Shown: one piece after another, positions 21,133-29,493 of the stretch
Numbering within the stretch: position 1 is the first letter of the stretch
Layout of the letters: each line of letters opens with the position of its first letter
Source of the DNA: DAOUAT01 sp964551735
GTDB lineage: Bacteria > Chloroflexota > Anaerolineae > CG2-30-64-16
Assembly (NCBI GenBank): GCA_964551735.1
Contig: CAZKEF010000020.1
Location: forward strand, 42,080-106,079
Direction of reading: 5' to 3'
Length of the DNA: 64,000 nucleotides
Notes under the pieces: generated by a model
The model's input: only the letters and a program-made list of their open reading frames with translations
Database searches by the model: none
What the model was told of the DNA's origin: nothing
Program-made: the position numbers and the translations under genes

Positions 21133-21396
21133 TTAATCCTGCACTGCGCCGGATTCACGCATCCACTCCACGCCCAGCAGCGTCAGGCCCGGCTCAGACA
21201 GCGCAGCCAGCAGGCCCAGCAATTGCCCCTGGCCGGTGACTTCCAACCGGAACGACGTGATGGGGAGGCCATCCGCGTCGTAGGCGGTGGTCCAGGCCGA
21301 CACGCCCGGCAGGGCCAGTTCCCCCGGCGCCAGGTGCGACGCTACACACACGCGGTAAGTCCGCGGCGTCTCGGTCGTGGTGATAGGCAAACGCAT
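21133..21396 (-). CDS. Small conserved hypothetical protein, paralogue of the gene at 29494
   Basis: About 87 residues, acidic, with no signal peptide. It aligns end to end with the protein at 29494-29817: TYRVxVxSHLxP, then a PGVxxxTTxYD segment, then LEV, Q, LG, LL and LLxLExxR positions in the C-terminal half. I recall many small Chloroflexota and cyanobacterial proteins with the same layout (YRIRVxGHL start, RIRDLGLxLISVERV end), but I know no assigned function. The start chosen is the ATG at 21396, 10 nt after AGGA. A GTG at 21405 is in frame but lies directly against the previous stop. It follows the receiver-like gene by about a dozen bases and is surely cotranscribed with it. Confidence 0.72.
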   Translation of the reverse strand: MRLPITTTETPRTYRVCVASHLAPGELALPGVSAWTTAYDADGLPITSFRLEVTGQGQLLGLLAALSEPGLTLLGVEWMRESGAVQD

Positions 21397-21408
21397 GGTG
21401 TTCACATC

Positions 21409-21813
21409 CTAACTGTTCGTTGCGCTTGAATTGGGGCTGCCCCCACTTGGGCAAGGCCCATCCCCCCTTGCCAGCAACTGCGCCACCGTGGCGCAAAGCT
21501 GCCCAACGTGGTACGGGTAGGGCAGCGTTTCCGCAAACCCAGGCCCCAGGGTCGCGCCGGTGTCGTCCCCCAACGCTAACAGCGGCGAAGATGATAACGC
21601 CCTGATCTGCGCCAGGGCAGCGCCCCCCTGGCGTTCCTGCCAGCCCGACCCGATGATGATCAAATCCGGCTGCAAGACACGCAATTGCAGCAGTGCGCTG
21701 GCCAGATTAACAGCCGAAAACACCCGCGCGCCCGCCTGGCTGAGAGTCATCTCCAGGAAGGTGCGGACATTGTGCCGCGGTTCAACGATCAGAATGCCCG
21801 GTCGCTTTTCCAT
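21409..21813 (-). CDS. Degenerate response-regulator receiver-like protein
   Basis: The protein has 134 residues. The N-terminus ILIVEPRHNVRTFLEMTL resembles strand 1 and helix 1 of CheY-like receivers, and QPDLIIIGSGW places an aspartate (D50) at the phosphorylation site. The usual acidic pair after strand 1 is reduced to one Glu (IVEP) and no KP motif is visible near the end, so phosphorylation may be absent or atypical. There is no output domain. The start is the ATG at 21813 with AGGA upstream; a longer frame to 21876 would run through the predicted promoter. It is coupled to the small gene downstream. Confidence 0.7.
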   Translation of the reverse strand: MEKRPGILIVEPRHNVRTFLEMTLSQAGARVFSAVNLASALLQLRVLQPDLIIIGSGWQERQGGAALAQIRALSSSPLLALGDDTGATLGPGFAETLPYPYHVGQLCATVAQLLARGDGPCPSGGSPNSSATNS

Positions 21814-21847
21814 GGTGATCCTGAATGGTGGACGGGTTGATGGCGTC

Positions 21848-21876
21848 GTAATAGAGGCAGAATGCGTCCAAGTCAA
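21848..21876 (-). promoter_or_regulatory. Predicted sigma-70 promoter for the receiver-like operon
   Basis: On the minus strand TTGACT (21871-21876) and TATTAC (21848-21853) are separated by exactly 17 bp. The start codon at 21813 lies about 35 nt beyond the -10 box. Confidence 0.5.
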
Positions 21877-22031
21877 AAGTATACGCGAACCTTGCGGGGT
21901 GTTCTATGGGGAACGGCTGTGAGTTTTCTGGCGGTTGCCTGAAAATAAAGCATATTTAACTGAAAAATAACAACATGCAAATTATCTTTTTCCGCACCCG
22001 TTGCTCAGGCCGCGGCCGGCGCCAGTGCGCA

Positions 22032-22050
22032 GCCGTCCCTTTGGGACGGC
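22032..22050. terminator. Short GC-rich hairpin GCCGTCCC-TTT-GGGACGGC
   Basis: A perfect 8-bp stem with a TTT loop lies in the 700-bp gene-free stretch between the response regulator and the receiver-like gene. No U-tract follows on either strand, so it may be a repeat-associated hairpin rather than a terminator. Confidence 0.35.
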
Positions 22051-22060
22051 CGATGAGAAT

Positions 22061-22123
22061 GTTCGTAGTAACGACTTTAGTCGTTCGCCGCGGGCCATGG
22101 CGACTGAAGTCGCGACTACGAAC
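22061..22123. repeat. 63-bp imperfect palindrome
   Basis: GTTCGTAGT at 22061 returns as ACTACGAAC at 22115-22123. The inner arms CGACTTTAGTCG and CGACTGAAGTCG are themselves near-palindromic. There is no coding potential. It looks like a small interspersed palindromic (REP or MITE-like) element of the kind that is abundant in Chloroflexota genomes. Confidence 0.6.
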
Positions 22124-22140
22124 CGATCGATTTGCAGATC

Positions 22141-22490
22141 AGCGGCCATGTCGCAGGCGACACAAGCAGAGACGAAAACCGGAACGCGGACAACGNNNNN
22201 NNNNNNNNNNNNNNNNNNNNNNNNNNNNNNNNNNNNNNNNNNNNNNNNNNNNNNNNNNNNNNNNNNNNNNNNNNNNNNNNNNNNNNNNNNNNNNNATCTC
22301 ATCCGCGTAGTCCGCGTCGTCGGCGTAGTCCGCGTCCTATTTTCGGGTTAGCGGCCATGTCGCAGGCGACACAAGCAGAGACGAAAACCGGAACGCGGAC
22401 AACGCGGATACCGCGGACGACGCGGACAGACTCAGATCTCATCCGCGTAGTCCGCGTCGTCGGCGTAGTCCGCGTCCTATTTTCGGGTTA
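22141..22490. repeat. Direct and inverted repeat cluster broken by the assembly gap
   Basis: A 55-bp block at 22141-22195 recurs at 22350-22404, and a 55-bp block at 22296-22350 recurs at 22436-22490. In the intact copy the two blocks are joined by 31 bp (22405-22435), giving a 140-bp period. The two blocks are rich in CGCGGAC and GTCCGCG and are partly complementary, so each unit can fold into a long hairpin. It is noncoding. Together with 22032-22123 it fills the gene-free stretch 21877-22513. Confidence 0.75.
22196..22295. other. Assembly gap of exactly 100 N
   Basis: One hundred N bases sit inside the repeat cluster. The round number marks a placeholder of unknown length. Open frames crossing it are meaningless. 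Confidence 0.98.
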
Positions 22491-22513
22491 CAAGGCGTGT
22501 GTGAGGCGAAATG

Positions 22514-23251
22514 TCAGGCCAGCCGGTAGCCGATGCCGCGCACCGACTCGATGCAGCCCATCTGGCCGGCCGCGTAGCCCAAACGGCGGCGCAGCGAGCG
22601 CACCAGCGGGTAAAGCAGGTTGCCCGCTTCGACGGCGTCGGTCGTCAGGCCGTGGGTCGCCTGGCAGAGTTCCGTCAGCGGCACGGCTTGTCCGTGGCGA
22701 CGGGCCAGGTATTCCAGGAAGGCGAACTCCCTCGGGGAAAGCTCCACCAGTGCGTCATCTGCCCAGACGCGATGCTGCTCATGACTGATGCGCAGGCGGC
22801 CAGCGACTACAATCTCTGGTTCACCAGGGGCGGCGACGGCCGGCGGAAGCGGGGCGGCGGCGATAGCTTGCGCCAGCTCCTCCGCCCGTCGCAACCGGCC
22901 CGCCACAATTGCCAGCAAGTCATCGAGCTGGAAAGGCTTAACCAGATAATCATCGGCGCCCAATGCTTTGCCGTAGCGCACGTCGCTATCCAGGGCGCGC
23001 GCTGAAATGAAGACGAACGGGATCAGCGCCCAGTCCCGCACCTGCCGCAGCCGCTCGTAAAGCTGATAGCCGTTCATCCGCGGCATGGCGATATCGGCCA
23101 GGATCAGGTCAACCCGCTGCTGGCCCAGCACTGCCAGCGCCTCGAACCCATCCGCGGCCGTCACCACCGCGTAACCCGCCATCTCCAGCCCCAGCCGGAT
23201 GTTGCGCTGCATGGCCGGTTGGTCTTCCACCACCAGGATCATCGCCGCCAT
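22514..23251 (-). CDS. OmpR/PhoB-family response regulator
   Basis: The protein has 245 residues. The receiver domain (about 4-120) shows MILVVEDQ with the acidic pair, phospho-acceptor D53 in LILADIAMP, and K105 in DYLVKPF. The C-terminal winged helix (about 150-245) shows LSPREFAFLEYLA and IESVRGIGYRLA, typical of OmpR/PhoB DNA-binding domains. The start is set at the ATG 23251 because AGGAGGAC lies 4 nt upstream; the frame extends to 23377 only through low-complexity spacer. It lies 122 bp downstream of the sensor kinase on the same strand, so the two are almost certainly a two-component pair. Its targets are unknown, and the flanking giant surface genes are candidates. Confidence 0.9.
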   Translation of the reverse strand: MAAMILVVEDQPAMQRNIRLGLEMAGYAVVTAADGFEALAVLGQQRVDLILADIAMPRMNGYQLYERLRQVRDWALIPFVFISARALDSDVRYGKALGADDYLVKPFQLDDLLAIVAGRLRRAEELAQAIAAAPLPPAVAAPGEPEIVVAGRLRISHEQHRVWADDALVELSPREFAFLEYLARRHGQAVPLTELCQATHGLTTDAVEAGNLLYPLVRSLRRRLGYAAGQMGCIESVRGIGYRLA

Positions 23252-23273
23252 CTTGTCCTCCTGTGCGAATGGG

Positions 23274-23365
23274 CGGATAGCGGATGGCGGATGGCGGATG
23301 GCAGATGGCAAATCGAACACCGCCCCCCACTCCCCATCTCCCCTGCTCCCCCGCTCCCCATCTCC
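23274..23365. repeat. Low-complexity spacer: GGATGGC heptamers and a pyrimidine tract
   Basis: Between the kinase stop and the regulator start are three or four tandem GGATGGC-like heptamers (about 23274-23312), then a C/T-rich tract with repeated CCCATCTCCCC motifs (about 23326-23365). It is not translated in the chosen gene models. Confidence 0.6.
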
Positions 23366-23373
23366 CCCGCCCC

Positions 23374-26300
23374 TCACCCCGCCAGTGGCAGATACACTGT
23401 GAAAGTGCTCCCCTGGCCGGGGGTGGACGTCACATCGATCCAGCCGCCGTGCAGCGTGACCAGCTCCCGTGCGATGGGCAGGCCCAATCCGGCGCCCGCG
23501 ACGGCCCCTTCGGCGTTCACCCGATAGAAACGCTCAAATAAGAAGGGGAGCGCGTCGGCCGGGATGCCGATCCCGTTGTCGGCGATCTCGACCACGGCCC
23601 AGGCGCCCGCCGGCAAGGCCGCCGCATCCGGCTCCTCCGCGGGCGCGCCGGGCCTGACATCGCACATGCAGCGGATCTGGCCGCCGGCCGGCGTGAATTT
23701 GATGGCGTTGTCCAGCAGGTTCCGGACCACGCGCTGCAACTGCATCTCGTTGCCCAGGATGACAAGCGGCGTCTCCACCGTGAAGCTGAGTTGATGGGAC
23801 CGCGCCTCCGCCAGGCCGCGCTGCCGAGCCACCTCTGCGCCGGCCAGGCGCGCCAGGTCAATCGGGAGCTTCGCCAGGGAGATCCGGCCGCTGTCAATCC
23901 GGGACAGGGTCAGGATGTCCTCCACCAGGTTGCCCAACAGATGGGCCTGCTCGCGAATGTCGGCCAGCAAACGCCGGCGTTGGGCATCCCCCAGCCGGTC
24001 ATAGAAAGCATCCAGGTTGTCACAACTGAGCGCGATGATGGAGATGGGGGTGCGCAGTTCATGCGAAACGTTAGAAACGAACTGGTCTTTGAGGCGCTCC
24101 GCCTCTTTGAGGCTCGTGATATCGCGCTGCACCCACACTGCGCCGGTCGCCTGGGGTGCGGCCCGCTCATCATAAAGCGGCGTCCCCGTCAACGCGACCA
24201 CATACGGCGCGCCGTCTTTCCGCTGGCCGGCCACCTCACTGCGCCAGGGCTGCCCGCCGCTGACGGCGCGCTGCGCCTGGGGCCAGCTGTCCTTACGCGC
24301 CTGCGCCGACCACTGGCGCCAGATCGGCTGGCCCAGGAGCTCGTCCCGGGAGAAGCCGGTCAGGGACTCGGTCGCCGGGTTGGTGAACAGCATCTGGCCG
24401 TCCAGGTCGGTGACGATGACCGACTCGCCCACCGTCTCCAGGATGGCCTGGGTGCGGTTCCGCTCCGTCTGCAGCTCCACCATCCGCTCGGCCACGGCCT
24501 CTTCCAGCCCGGCCGCACGCTCCCGGATCTCCTGATACAGCAGCAGGTTCTGCAGCCGCGCACCCAGCAGGTCGGCGATGGTCTCCAGGAAACCGAGCCG
24601 GCCGGCAAAGGCATCCTGCGCGACCGCGCCCACGACGAGCACGCCGGCGGTCACTTCGCCGCCGGCCAGGGGCAACGCGGCCAGCGAATGGAGGCCGTCG
24701 GCATGACACCCGTCCAACATGCAGCGGGGATCGCCCACGATCTCCGGCGCATAGACCGTCTGCCCTTGCTGCACGGCCAATCCGCACAGGCATTCCCCCA
24801 CCGCCAGCGTCAGGGGAGGGGCATCAGTCTTCAGGGGATCGCCCGCTGCGGAGGTGTCTCCGAAATACGAAACGTGGTTGGGGCGCGCGGTCTTCTTCGC
24901 CGGGATCGCCGGGCCGGTGCAGACACCTGCCAGATGCAAACGGCCTTCCCGCAGCAAGAAGACCTGCGCCATATCGAGCTCGGCCAAAGAGACAAGCCTG
25001 TCCAGGTAAATCCGGACGATCTCGGCCAGCGGGACGCGGAAGCTGATGACGTGACTCAGCGCCTGCAGGATCGACAGCTCCTTGATGCGCTCGTCCAGCG
25101 CCTGCCTTGTCCGCGTCTGCTCAGTGATGTCCTGCACCATGCCATAGGTGCGCACGGTCCGCCCACCGGCGTCCTGCACCATCCTGGTTCGCCCGTTAAG
25201 GAAGCGCATCTCGCCCGAGGGCAGGACGATGCGGTAGGTATACTCCGCCGGCTCACCTGACTGAAGCGCGCGCGCGATTGTGGCCTGGACTGCACTCTCA
25301 TCATCGGGATGCACCCGCTCAGGGGAGGCCGCGTACGCGACCTCCGGGGGCGTGCCGGGTGGGATGCCAAGGATGTGATACAGCCCAGCAGACCAGTGAG
25401 ACTCGCCGGTGATGTGGTCCCGCTCCCAGCTCCCCATGTCCGCGATGCGTTCTGCCTCGGCCAGGCCCGCCTGGCTGCGCTGCAGCGCGGCTTGCGCCGC
25501 GGCACGCTCGGTCATTTCAGCGCGCAGTTCGGCCGTGCGCGCAGCCACCAGCTCTTCCAGGTCAAGCCGGTGCCGCGCCAGCTCCGCGGCCAACGCCTTG
25601 CGCTGGGTGATGTCCCGGATATTAGAAATATAGGCCACGCCGGACGGGGCATCCGGCCACGGCATCGGCGCGACGCTGTACTCCGCCCAGAACGAGATGC
25701 CGTCACGGCGCAGCACCTCGACTTCGATATCCCGCACCACCTTTTCACCCCGTTCGAGCGCCAGAGCAACTTCACGGTAGAGACCGGCGAAGGCCTCTGG
25801 CCGGGTCAAGTCAGCCGCATTGACCCCGATCACCTCAGTGGCGCGCTCGTAACCGTGCATCCGGGCGAACTGCTCGTTGCACGCCAGGATGCGGCCGGTC
25901 TGTTCCACGACGCTGATGCCGTCGGGCGACAACATCAGCAGCAGGCGATAGCGTTCCTCGCTGGCACGCAGCGCCACCTCAATACGCGCACGCACAGCGA
26001 GCTCACCCTGTAACTGCTCAAGCAGCCGGGCATTCTCTTGAAGCAGGACGCGTTCGTTCAGCCTTAAGTGACTTTCGATCAGGTCACGCATCTTCTCGAT
26101 TAATTTGACAACGTCAGGCTCGTACTCGTGCTCCCGATCATCGAGCACGCAGATCGTGCCGAACGGTCGCCCGTTGGCCAATCTGATGGGGAAGCCCAGA
26201 TATGAGATCATGTTCTTTTTGATGTCCGGGTTGTTGCGCCATTCATCCGTTTTCAGCGCGTTGGGAACGAGGAGTTGATCTTGCGTGGCGATGACCCGCT

Positions 26301-26514
26301 CACAGTAGAGGCCTGAATTGAGAAGCTTCTCTCGTTCGCCCACTTCATAAGGATTGCCTGGGTTACGGCTGGAGACGAAGACCTCGATATCCTCGTCACG
26401 CACCCGCATGACCAGGCCCGCGCGGACATTGGCCATGTGCGCAACCAGATCAACGATGCCCTGCCATTCCTGGAGTGTTTGGGCGAAAATCGGGTGCGCC
26501 CGAGGATCTATCAT
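23374..26514 (-). CDS. Multi-sensor histidine kinase (GAF-PAS-PAS-GAF-PAS-HisKA-HATPase)
   Basis: The protein has 1046 residues with no clear membrane segment, so it is probably a cytoplasmic sensor. Approximate domains: GAF 20-165; PAS 185-300; PAS with PAC 345-465 (HPDDE and YGMVQDITEQ); GAF 470-640 (GECLCGLAVQQG); PAS 655-790; HisKA with H818 in VSHELRTP; HATPase 915-1045 with N box NLLDNAIKFTP, G1 DNGIGIP and G2 GAGLGLPIA. GGGAGG lies 8 nt before the ATG. Family knowledge: autophosphorylation on the histidine and transfer to D53 of the adjacent regulator. The signals sensed by the GAF and PAS domains cannot be read from sequence. The gene is divergent from the MalT-like regulator. Confidence 0.92.
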   Translation of the reverse strand: MIDPRAHPIFAQTLQEWQGIVDLVAHMANVRAGLVMRVRDEDIEVFVSSRNPGNPYEVGEREKLLNSGLYCERVIATQDQLLVPNALKTDEWRNNPDIKKNMISYLGFPIRLANGRPFGTICVLDDREHEYEPDVVKLIEKMRDLIESHLRLNERVLLQENARLLEQLQGELAVRARIEVALRASEERYRLLLMLSPDGISVVEQTGRILACNEQFARMHGYERATEVIGVNAADLTRPEAFAGLYREVALALERGEKVVRDIEVEVLRRDGISFWAEYSVAPMPWPDAPSGVAYISNIRDITQRKALAAELARHRLDLEELVAARTAELRAEMTERAAAQAALQRSQAGLAEAERIADMGSWERDHITGESHWSAGLYHILGIPPGTPPEVAYAASPERVHPDDESAVQATIARALQSGEPAEYTYRIVLPSGEMRFLNGRTRMVQDAGGRTVRTYGMVQDITEQTRTRQALDERIKELSILQALSHVISFRVPLAEIVRIYLDRLVSLAELDMAQVFLLREGRLHLAGVCTGPAIPAKKTARPNHVSYFGDTSAAGDPLKTDAPPLTLAVGECLCGLAVQQGQTVYAPEIVGDPRCMLDGCHADGLHSLAALPLAGGEVTAGVLVVGAVAQDAFAGRLGFLETIADLLGARLQNLLLYQEIRERAAGLEEAVAERMVELQTERNRTQAILETVGESVIVTDLDGQMLFTNPATESLTGFSRDELLGQPIWRQWSAQARKDSWPQAQRAVSGGQPWRSEVAGQRKDGAPYVVALTGTPLYDERAAPQATGAVWVQRDITSLKEAERLKDQFVSNVSHELRTPISIIALSCDNLDAFYDRLGDAQRRRLLADIREQAHLLGNLVEDILTLSRIDSGRISLAKLPIDLARLAGAEVARQRGLAEARSHQLSFTVETPLVILGNEMQLQRVVRNLLDNAIKFTPAGGQIRCMCDVRPGAPAEEPDAAALPAGAWAVVEIADNGIGIPADALPFLFERFYRVNAEGAVAGAGLGLPIARELVTLHGGWIDVTSTPGQGSTFTVYLPLAG

Positions 26515-26534
26515 CGTGTGACCTCCCTCATCTA

Positions 26535-26563
26535 AGTTTACGCATTAATGACGTATTGAGCAA
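26535..26563 (-). promoter_or_regulatory. Predicted promoter of the histidine kinase operon
   Basis: On the minus strand TTGCTC (26558-26563) and TAAACT (26535-26540) have 17-bp spacing. The start codon at 26514 follows. The -10 sequence and spacing match the predicted promoter at 30345-30373. Confidence 0.42.
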
Positions 26564-26616
26564 ACACATTGATTGCACGATTCTCATTCACAGGGTTCGT
26601 GACGGCCTGTTGCACC

Positions 26617-26646
26617 TTGATCACCTTGCTTGGGGCGAAATATGAT
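26617..26646 (+). promoter_or_regulatory. Predicted promoter of the MalT-like regulator
   Basis: TTGATC (26617-26622) and TATGAT (26641-26646) have 18-bp spacing and lie 31 bp before the ATG. It shares the 163-bp divergent intergenic region with the kinase promoter, so one bound regulator could affect both. Confidence 0.42.
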
Positions 26647-26677
26647 ATACTGATGAAGACGAGAAAGCAGCCATCCG

Positions 26678-29401
26678 ATGCGCAACCTATTGCAGGCCAA
26701 ACTCATTCTGCCACCTTTGGCTGACGATATCACCCTCCGCCACCGCTTGCTGGCGCAGTTGGACCGCGGGCTGGACAAGAAGCTCACCCTGATCTGCGCG
26801 CCGGCCGGGTTTGGCAAGACCACCCTGGTCACGTCCTGGCTGCGCGCACTGCTGGCCCGGGACGCGCCGGACCGGGCGGCCTGGTACACCCTCGACAAAA
26901 CCGATGACAGCCTCCCCACCTTCCTCAGCTACCTGGCGGCCGCGATCCGCCACACGGACGCGGACGCATTGCCCGACTGGGTCGACCTGGACCGCCGCCC
27001 CAGCCTGCCGGGACCGGAGGCGCTCGCCGCCGAGCTGGCACAGGTCGCTGACGCCGTCCCTTCCCGGCTGTTCATCGTGCTGGATGACTATCACTTCATC
27101 ACCGATCAGGCCATCCACCGGCTGCTGGCCCACTTGCTGCGCCACCTGCCGCCCGCGCTGCACCTCGTCATCACCGCGCGCAGCGATCCGCCCCTGGGCA
27201 TCCCACAACTGCGCGGCCGCAGCCAGGTCAGCGAGCTGCGCGCCCACGACCTGGCCCTCTCCCTGGCCGAGGCCAATGCGTTCCTCTCCGGCACGCTGGA
27301 CAAACCGATCGAGCCGGACGTGGCCCAGGCGCTCTGGGAGCGGACCGAAGGGTGGGCCGTTGGGCTCCGGCTGGCTGCGATCTCCCTGACAAACTGCGAG
27401 GATCAGCGCCGTTTCATCCACAACTTCCACCAGCACAGCAGCCAGCACATCGTGGATTACCTGGTGGACGAAGTGCTGCGCAATCAGCCGCCGGCGGTGA
27501 ACGACTTCTTACTGGGAACCTCGATCCTCGACCGCTTGTCCAGCGACCTGGCGGCGGCCGTGCTGGGGCTCGACGGCCGCGCCGCCGGGATGATGCTGGC
27601 GGAGCTGGCGCGCAACAACCTGTTCCTGGTGTCGCTGGATGCCCACGGCGAGTGGTATCGCTACCACAGCCAGTTTCGCACCATGCTGGGCAACCGCCTG
27701 CGCGGCCTCGCATCGGGCGCTGAGATCGCGGCCTTGCACGCCCGGGCCGCCGCGTGGCTGGGGAAGCGCGGCCTGGTGTCCGATGCGTTGCCCCATCACC
27801 TGGCCGCGGGGGATCTTGACGGCGCCGCGTCCTTGGTGGAACGCCACATCCCGGAGATGATGAAACGCGAGCGGTGGCTGAAGCTGGCGTGCTGGCTGGC
27901 GCTGCTGCCGGAAACGCTCATCACGCAGCGGCCCGCGCTGTTGCTGCTGCGCGCCTGGGTATACCTGTACGACTTCAAGCAGACGCAGATCCGGCCCGTG
28001 GTCGAACAAGCCGAGCGCCTGCTGGAAAACGCAATGGCGCCCGCGGCCGAGACGGACGCGTTGTGGGGCCAGGTGCACGCGCTGCGCGCCAGCACGGTCT
28101 TCGCCCCCGCTCCCACCCCGGAGGCGATCGCCCACGCGGAGGAGGCGCTGCGCCTGCTGCCCGCCGACCACGTTTGGCCGCGCGCCTACGCCCTCAGCTA
28201 CCTGGCCCAGTGGACACTGGCTGCGGGCGATTACCCGGCTGCACGCGCGATGGTCGAGGCGGAGATCGCCGCGACCGGCCCAGCCACCACCGAATACCTG
28301 GTGCGGCTCTATTACACCTGGTGCGTGCTCACCTACCTGGCGGGGGACCTGGACGACTTCCAACACGCGGTCACGCGCTACGAAACGGCTGCGCGCCAGC
28401 TTGAGATGCCGGTCGAGCTAAAATGGGCGCAGTGGGGGCTCGGCATCATACATCTTGAACGTAACGAGATGGAGCACGCATTAACGCACCTGCGCGCCGT
28501 CATCGCACGGCCCGAGCTGGCACATTTTCAAACCTTGCGCCTGGCCACCTTCGCGTTGTTGCACGTTTGTGCAGCGCAGGGGCAACATGCTGAAGCGCGC
28601 GCAGCGTTGGACGTGTTGCGAGGCCGCCTGGGGGCCGACCCCGACCCCAAGAACCAACAGGAGGTGGCGGCGGTGGAAGCCTACTGGGCGCTCCTCAGCG
28701 GCGACCTGGCCGCGGCCGGCCGGTGGGCGAAGAACGCCGCGCAGGAAACGCCGGCCGTTAGCCTGGCCGCCCGCGGCGGCATCCTGGTCCGCATCTACCT
28801 GGCCCTGGGGACGCCGGACAACCTGGAACGGGCGACCGATCTGGCCCAGCGCCTGGCGGACGAGTATCGGCGCATGCACAATCTGGGCGGGCAGGCGCCG
28901 GCGCTGGTGCTGGTGGCGCTGGCCTACTGGCAGCGCGGGATGATCGGCCCGGCGCTGAAGGCGCTGCGTGAGGCGCTCACCCTGGGCTACCCCCAGGGCC
29001 GGCGCCACATGTTCACACAGCACGGTGCGATCATGGGTGAGATGCTGCGGGCTCTGGCGCGCGAACCCGAGTATGGAACCATGGCCGGCAGCCTGCTGGC
29101 CGAGCTCGGCCGCCTGGGCCACACTGACCGGCCGTGGCGCCAGCAAGGCGCCGGCGATGAACTCGTCGTCGAGGCGCTCACCGAGCGGGAAGCAGAAATC
29201 CTCGATCTCTTGGCGGCCGGGTTGAGCAACAAGGAGATCGCCCACCGCCTGGGCATCTCCCCCATCACCGTGCGGAACCACACCGTCAATATTTACGATA
29301 AGCTCCACGTGCCAAGCCGGCGCCAGGCGGTCAGTCGCGCACGCCAGCTCGGCTTCCTGCCATCCCCGATCGTGACCACAACGCACCCTAGTACAAAGTA
29401 G
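26678..29401 (+). CDS. MalT-like LuxR-family ATP-dependent transcriptional activator
   Basis: The protein has 907 residues, the usual size for large ATP-binding LuxR (LAL) regulators. The N-terminal STAND-type NTPase has Walker A APAGFGKTTL (K47) and Walker B LFIVLDDYH, followed by TARSDPPL and a WxVGLRLA segment. The middle (about 330-820) is helical and TPR-like. The C-terminus carries a LuxR HTH (about 840-900): LTEREAEILDLLAAGLSNKEIA and RNHTVNIYDKL. Family knowledge: ligand and ATP binding drive oligomerisation and transcription activation, often of carbohydrate or surface functions. It is followed on the same strand by a small paralogous gene, an unknown gene and the lectin-subtilases, which are plausible targets (inference). 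Confidence 0.93.
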   Translation: MRNLLQAKLILPPLADDITLRHRLLAQLDRGLDKKLTLICAPAGFGKTTLVTSWLRALLARDAPDRAAWYTLDKTDDSLPTFLSYLAAAIRHTDADALPDWVDLDRRPSLPGPEALAAELAQVADAVPSRLFIVLDDYHFITDQAIHRLLAHLLRHLPPALHLVITARSDPPLGIPQLRGRSQVSELRAHDLALSLAEANAFLSGTLDKPIEPDVAQALWERTEGWAVGLRLAAISLTNCEDQRRFIHNFHQHSSQHIVDYLVDEVLRNQPPAVNDFLLGTSILDRLSSDLAAAVLGLDGRAAGMMLAELARNNLFLVSLDAHGEWYRYHSQFRTMLGNRLRGLASGAEIAALHARAAAWLGKRGLVSDALPHHLAAGDLDGAASLVERHIPEMMKRERWLKLACWLALLPETLITQRPALLLLRAWVYLYDFKQTQIRPVVEQAERLLENAMAPAAETDALWGQVHALRASTVFAPAPTPEAIAHAEEALRLLPADHVWPRAYALSYLAQWTLAAGDYPAARAMVEAEIAATGPATTEYLVRLYYTWCVLTYLAGDLDDFQHAVTRYETAARQLEMPVELKWAQWGLGIIHLERNEMEHALTHLRAVIARPELAHFQTLRLATFALLHVCAAQGQHAEARAALDVLRGRLGADPDPKNQQEVAAVEAYWALLSGDLAAAGRWAKNAAQETPAVSLAARGGILVRIYLALGTPDNLERATDLAQRLADEYRRMHNLGGQAPALVLVALAYWQRGMIGPALKALREALTLGYPQGRRHMFTQHGAIMGEMLRALAREPEYGTMAGSLLAELGRLGHTDRPWRQQGAGDELVVEALTEREAEILDLLAAGLSNKEIAHRLGISPITVRNHTVNIYDKLHVPSRRQAVSRARQLGFLPSPIVTTTHPSTK

Positions 29402-29427
29402 TACATCCCTGTCACGCTTGCACCATC

Positions 29428-29454
29428 CTGACAAATGCCTGTGTAAACTATAAT
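29428..29454 (+). promoter_or_regulatory. Possible promoter upstream of the small paralogue gene
   Basis: CTGACA (29428-29433) and a perfect TATAAT (29449-29454) with a short 15-bp spacer lie in the 92-bp gap after the MalT-like gene. The spacing is suboptimal. TATAAC at 29456 is an alternative -10. Confidence 0.3.
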
Positions 29455-29493
29455 CTATAACGAATACGACTTTCTCTGAAAGCAGGCAGCACG

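Noticed and set aside
22141..22490. Possible CRISPR array
   Set aside because: Only two copies, blocks of 55 bp with no unique spacers, internal inverted repeats and no cas gene nearby.
22132..22788. Frames crossing the N gap and the CGCGGAC repeat cluster
   Set aside because: They contain the undefined gap and low-complexity Arg/Val repeat translations; no start site or domain is present.
23252..23377. N-terminal extension of the response regulator into the spacer
   Set aside because: The extension is made of translated GGATGGC and pyrimidine repeats, and a strong AGGAGGAC site lies before the internal ATG at 23251.
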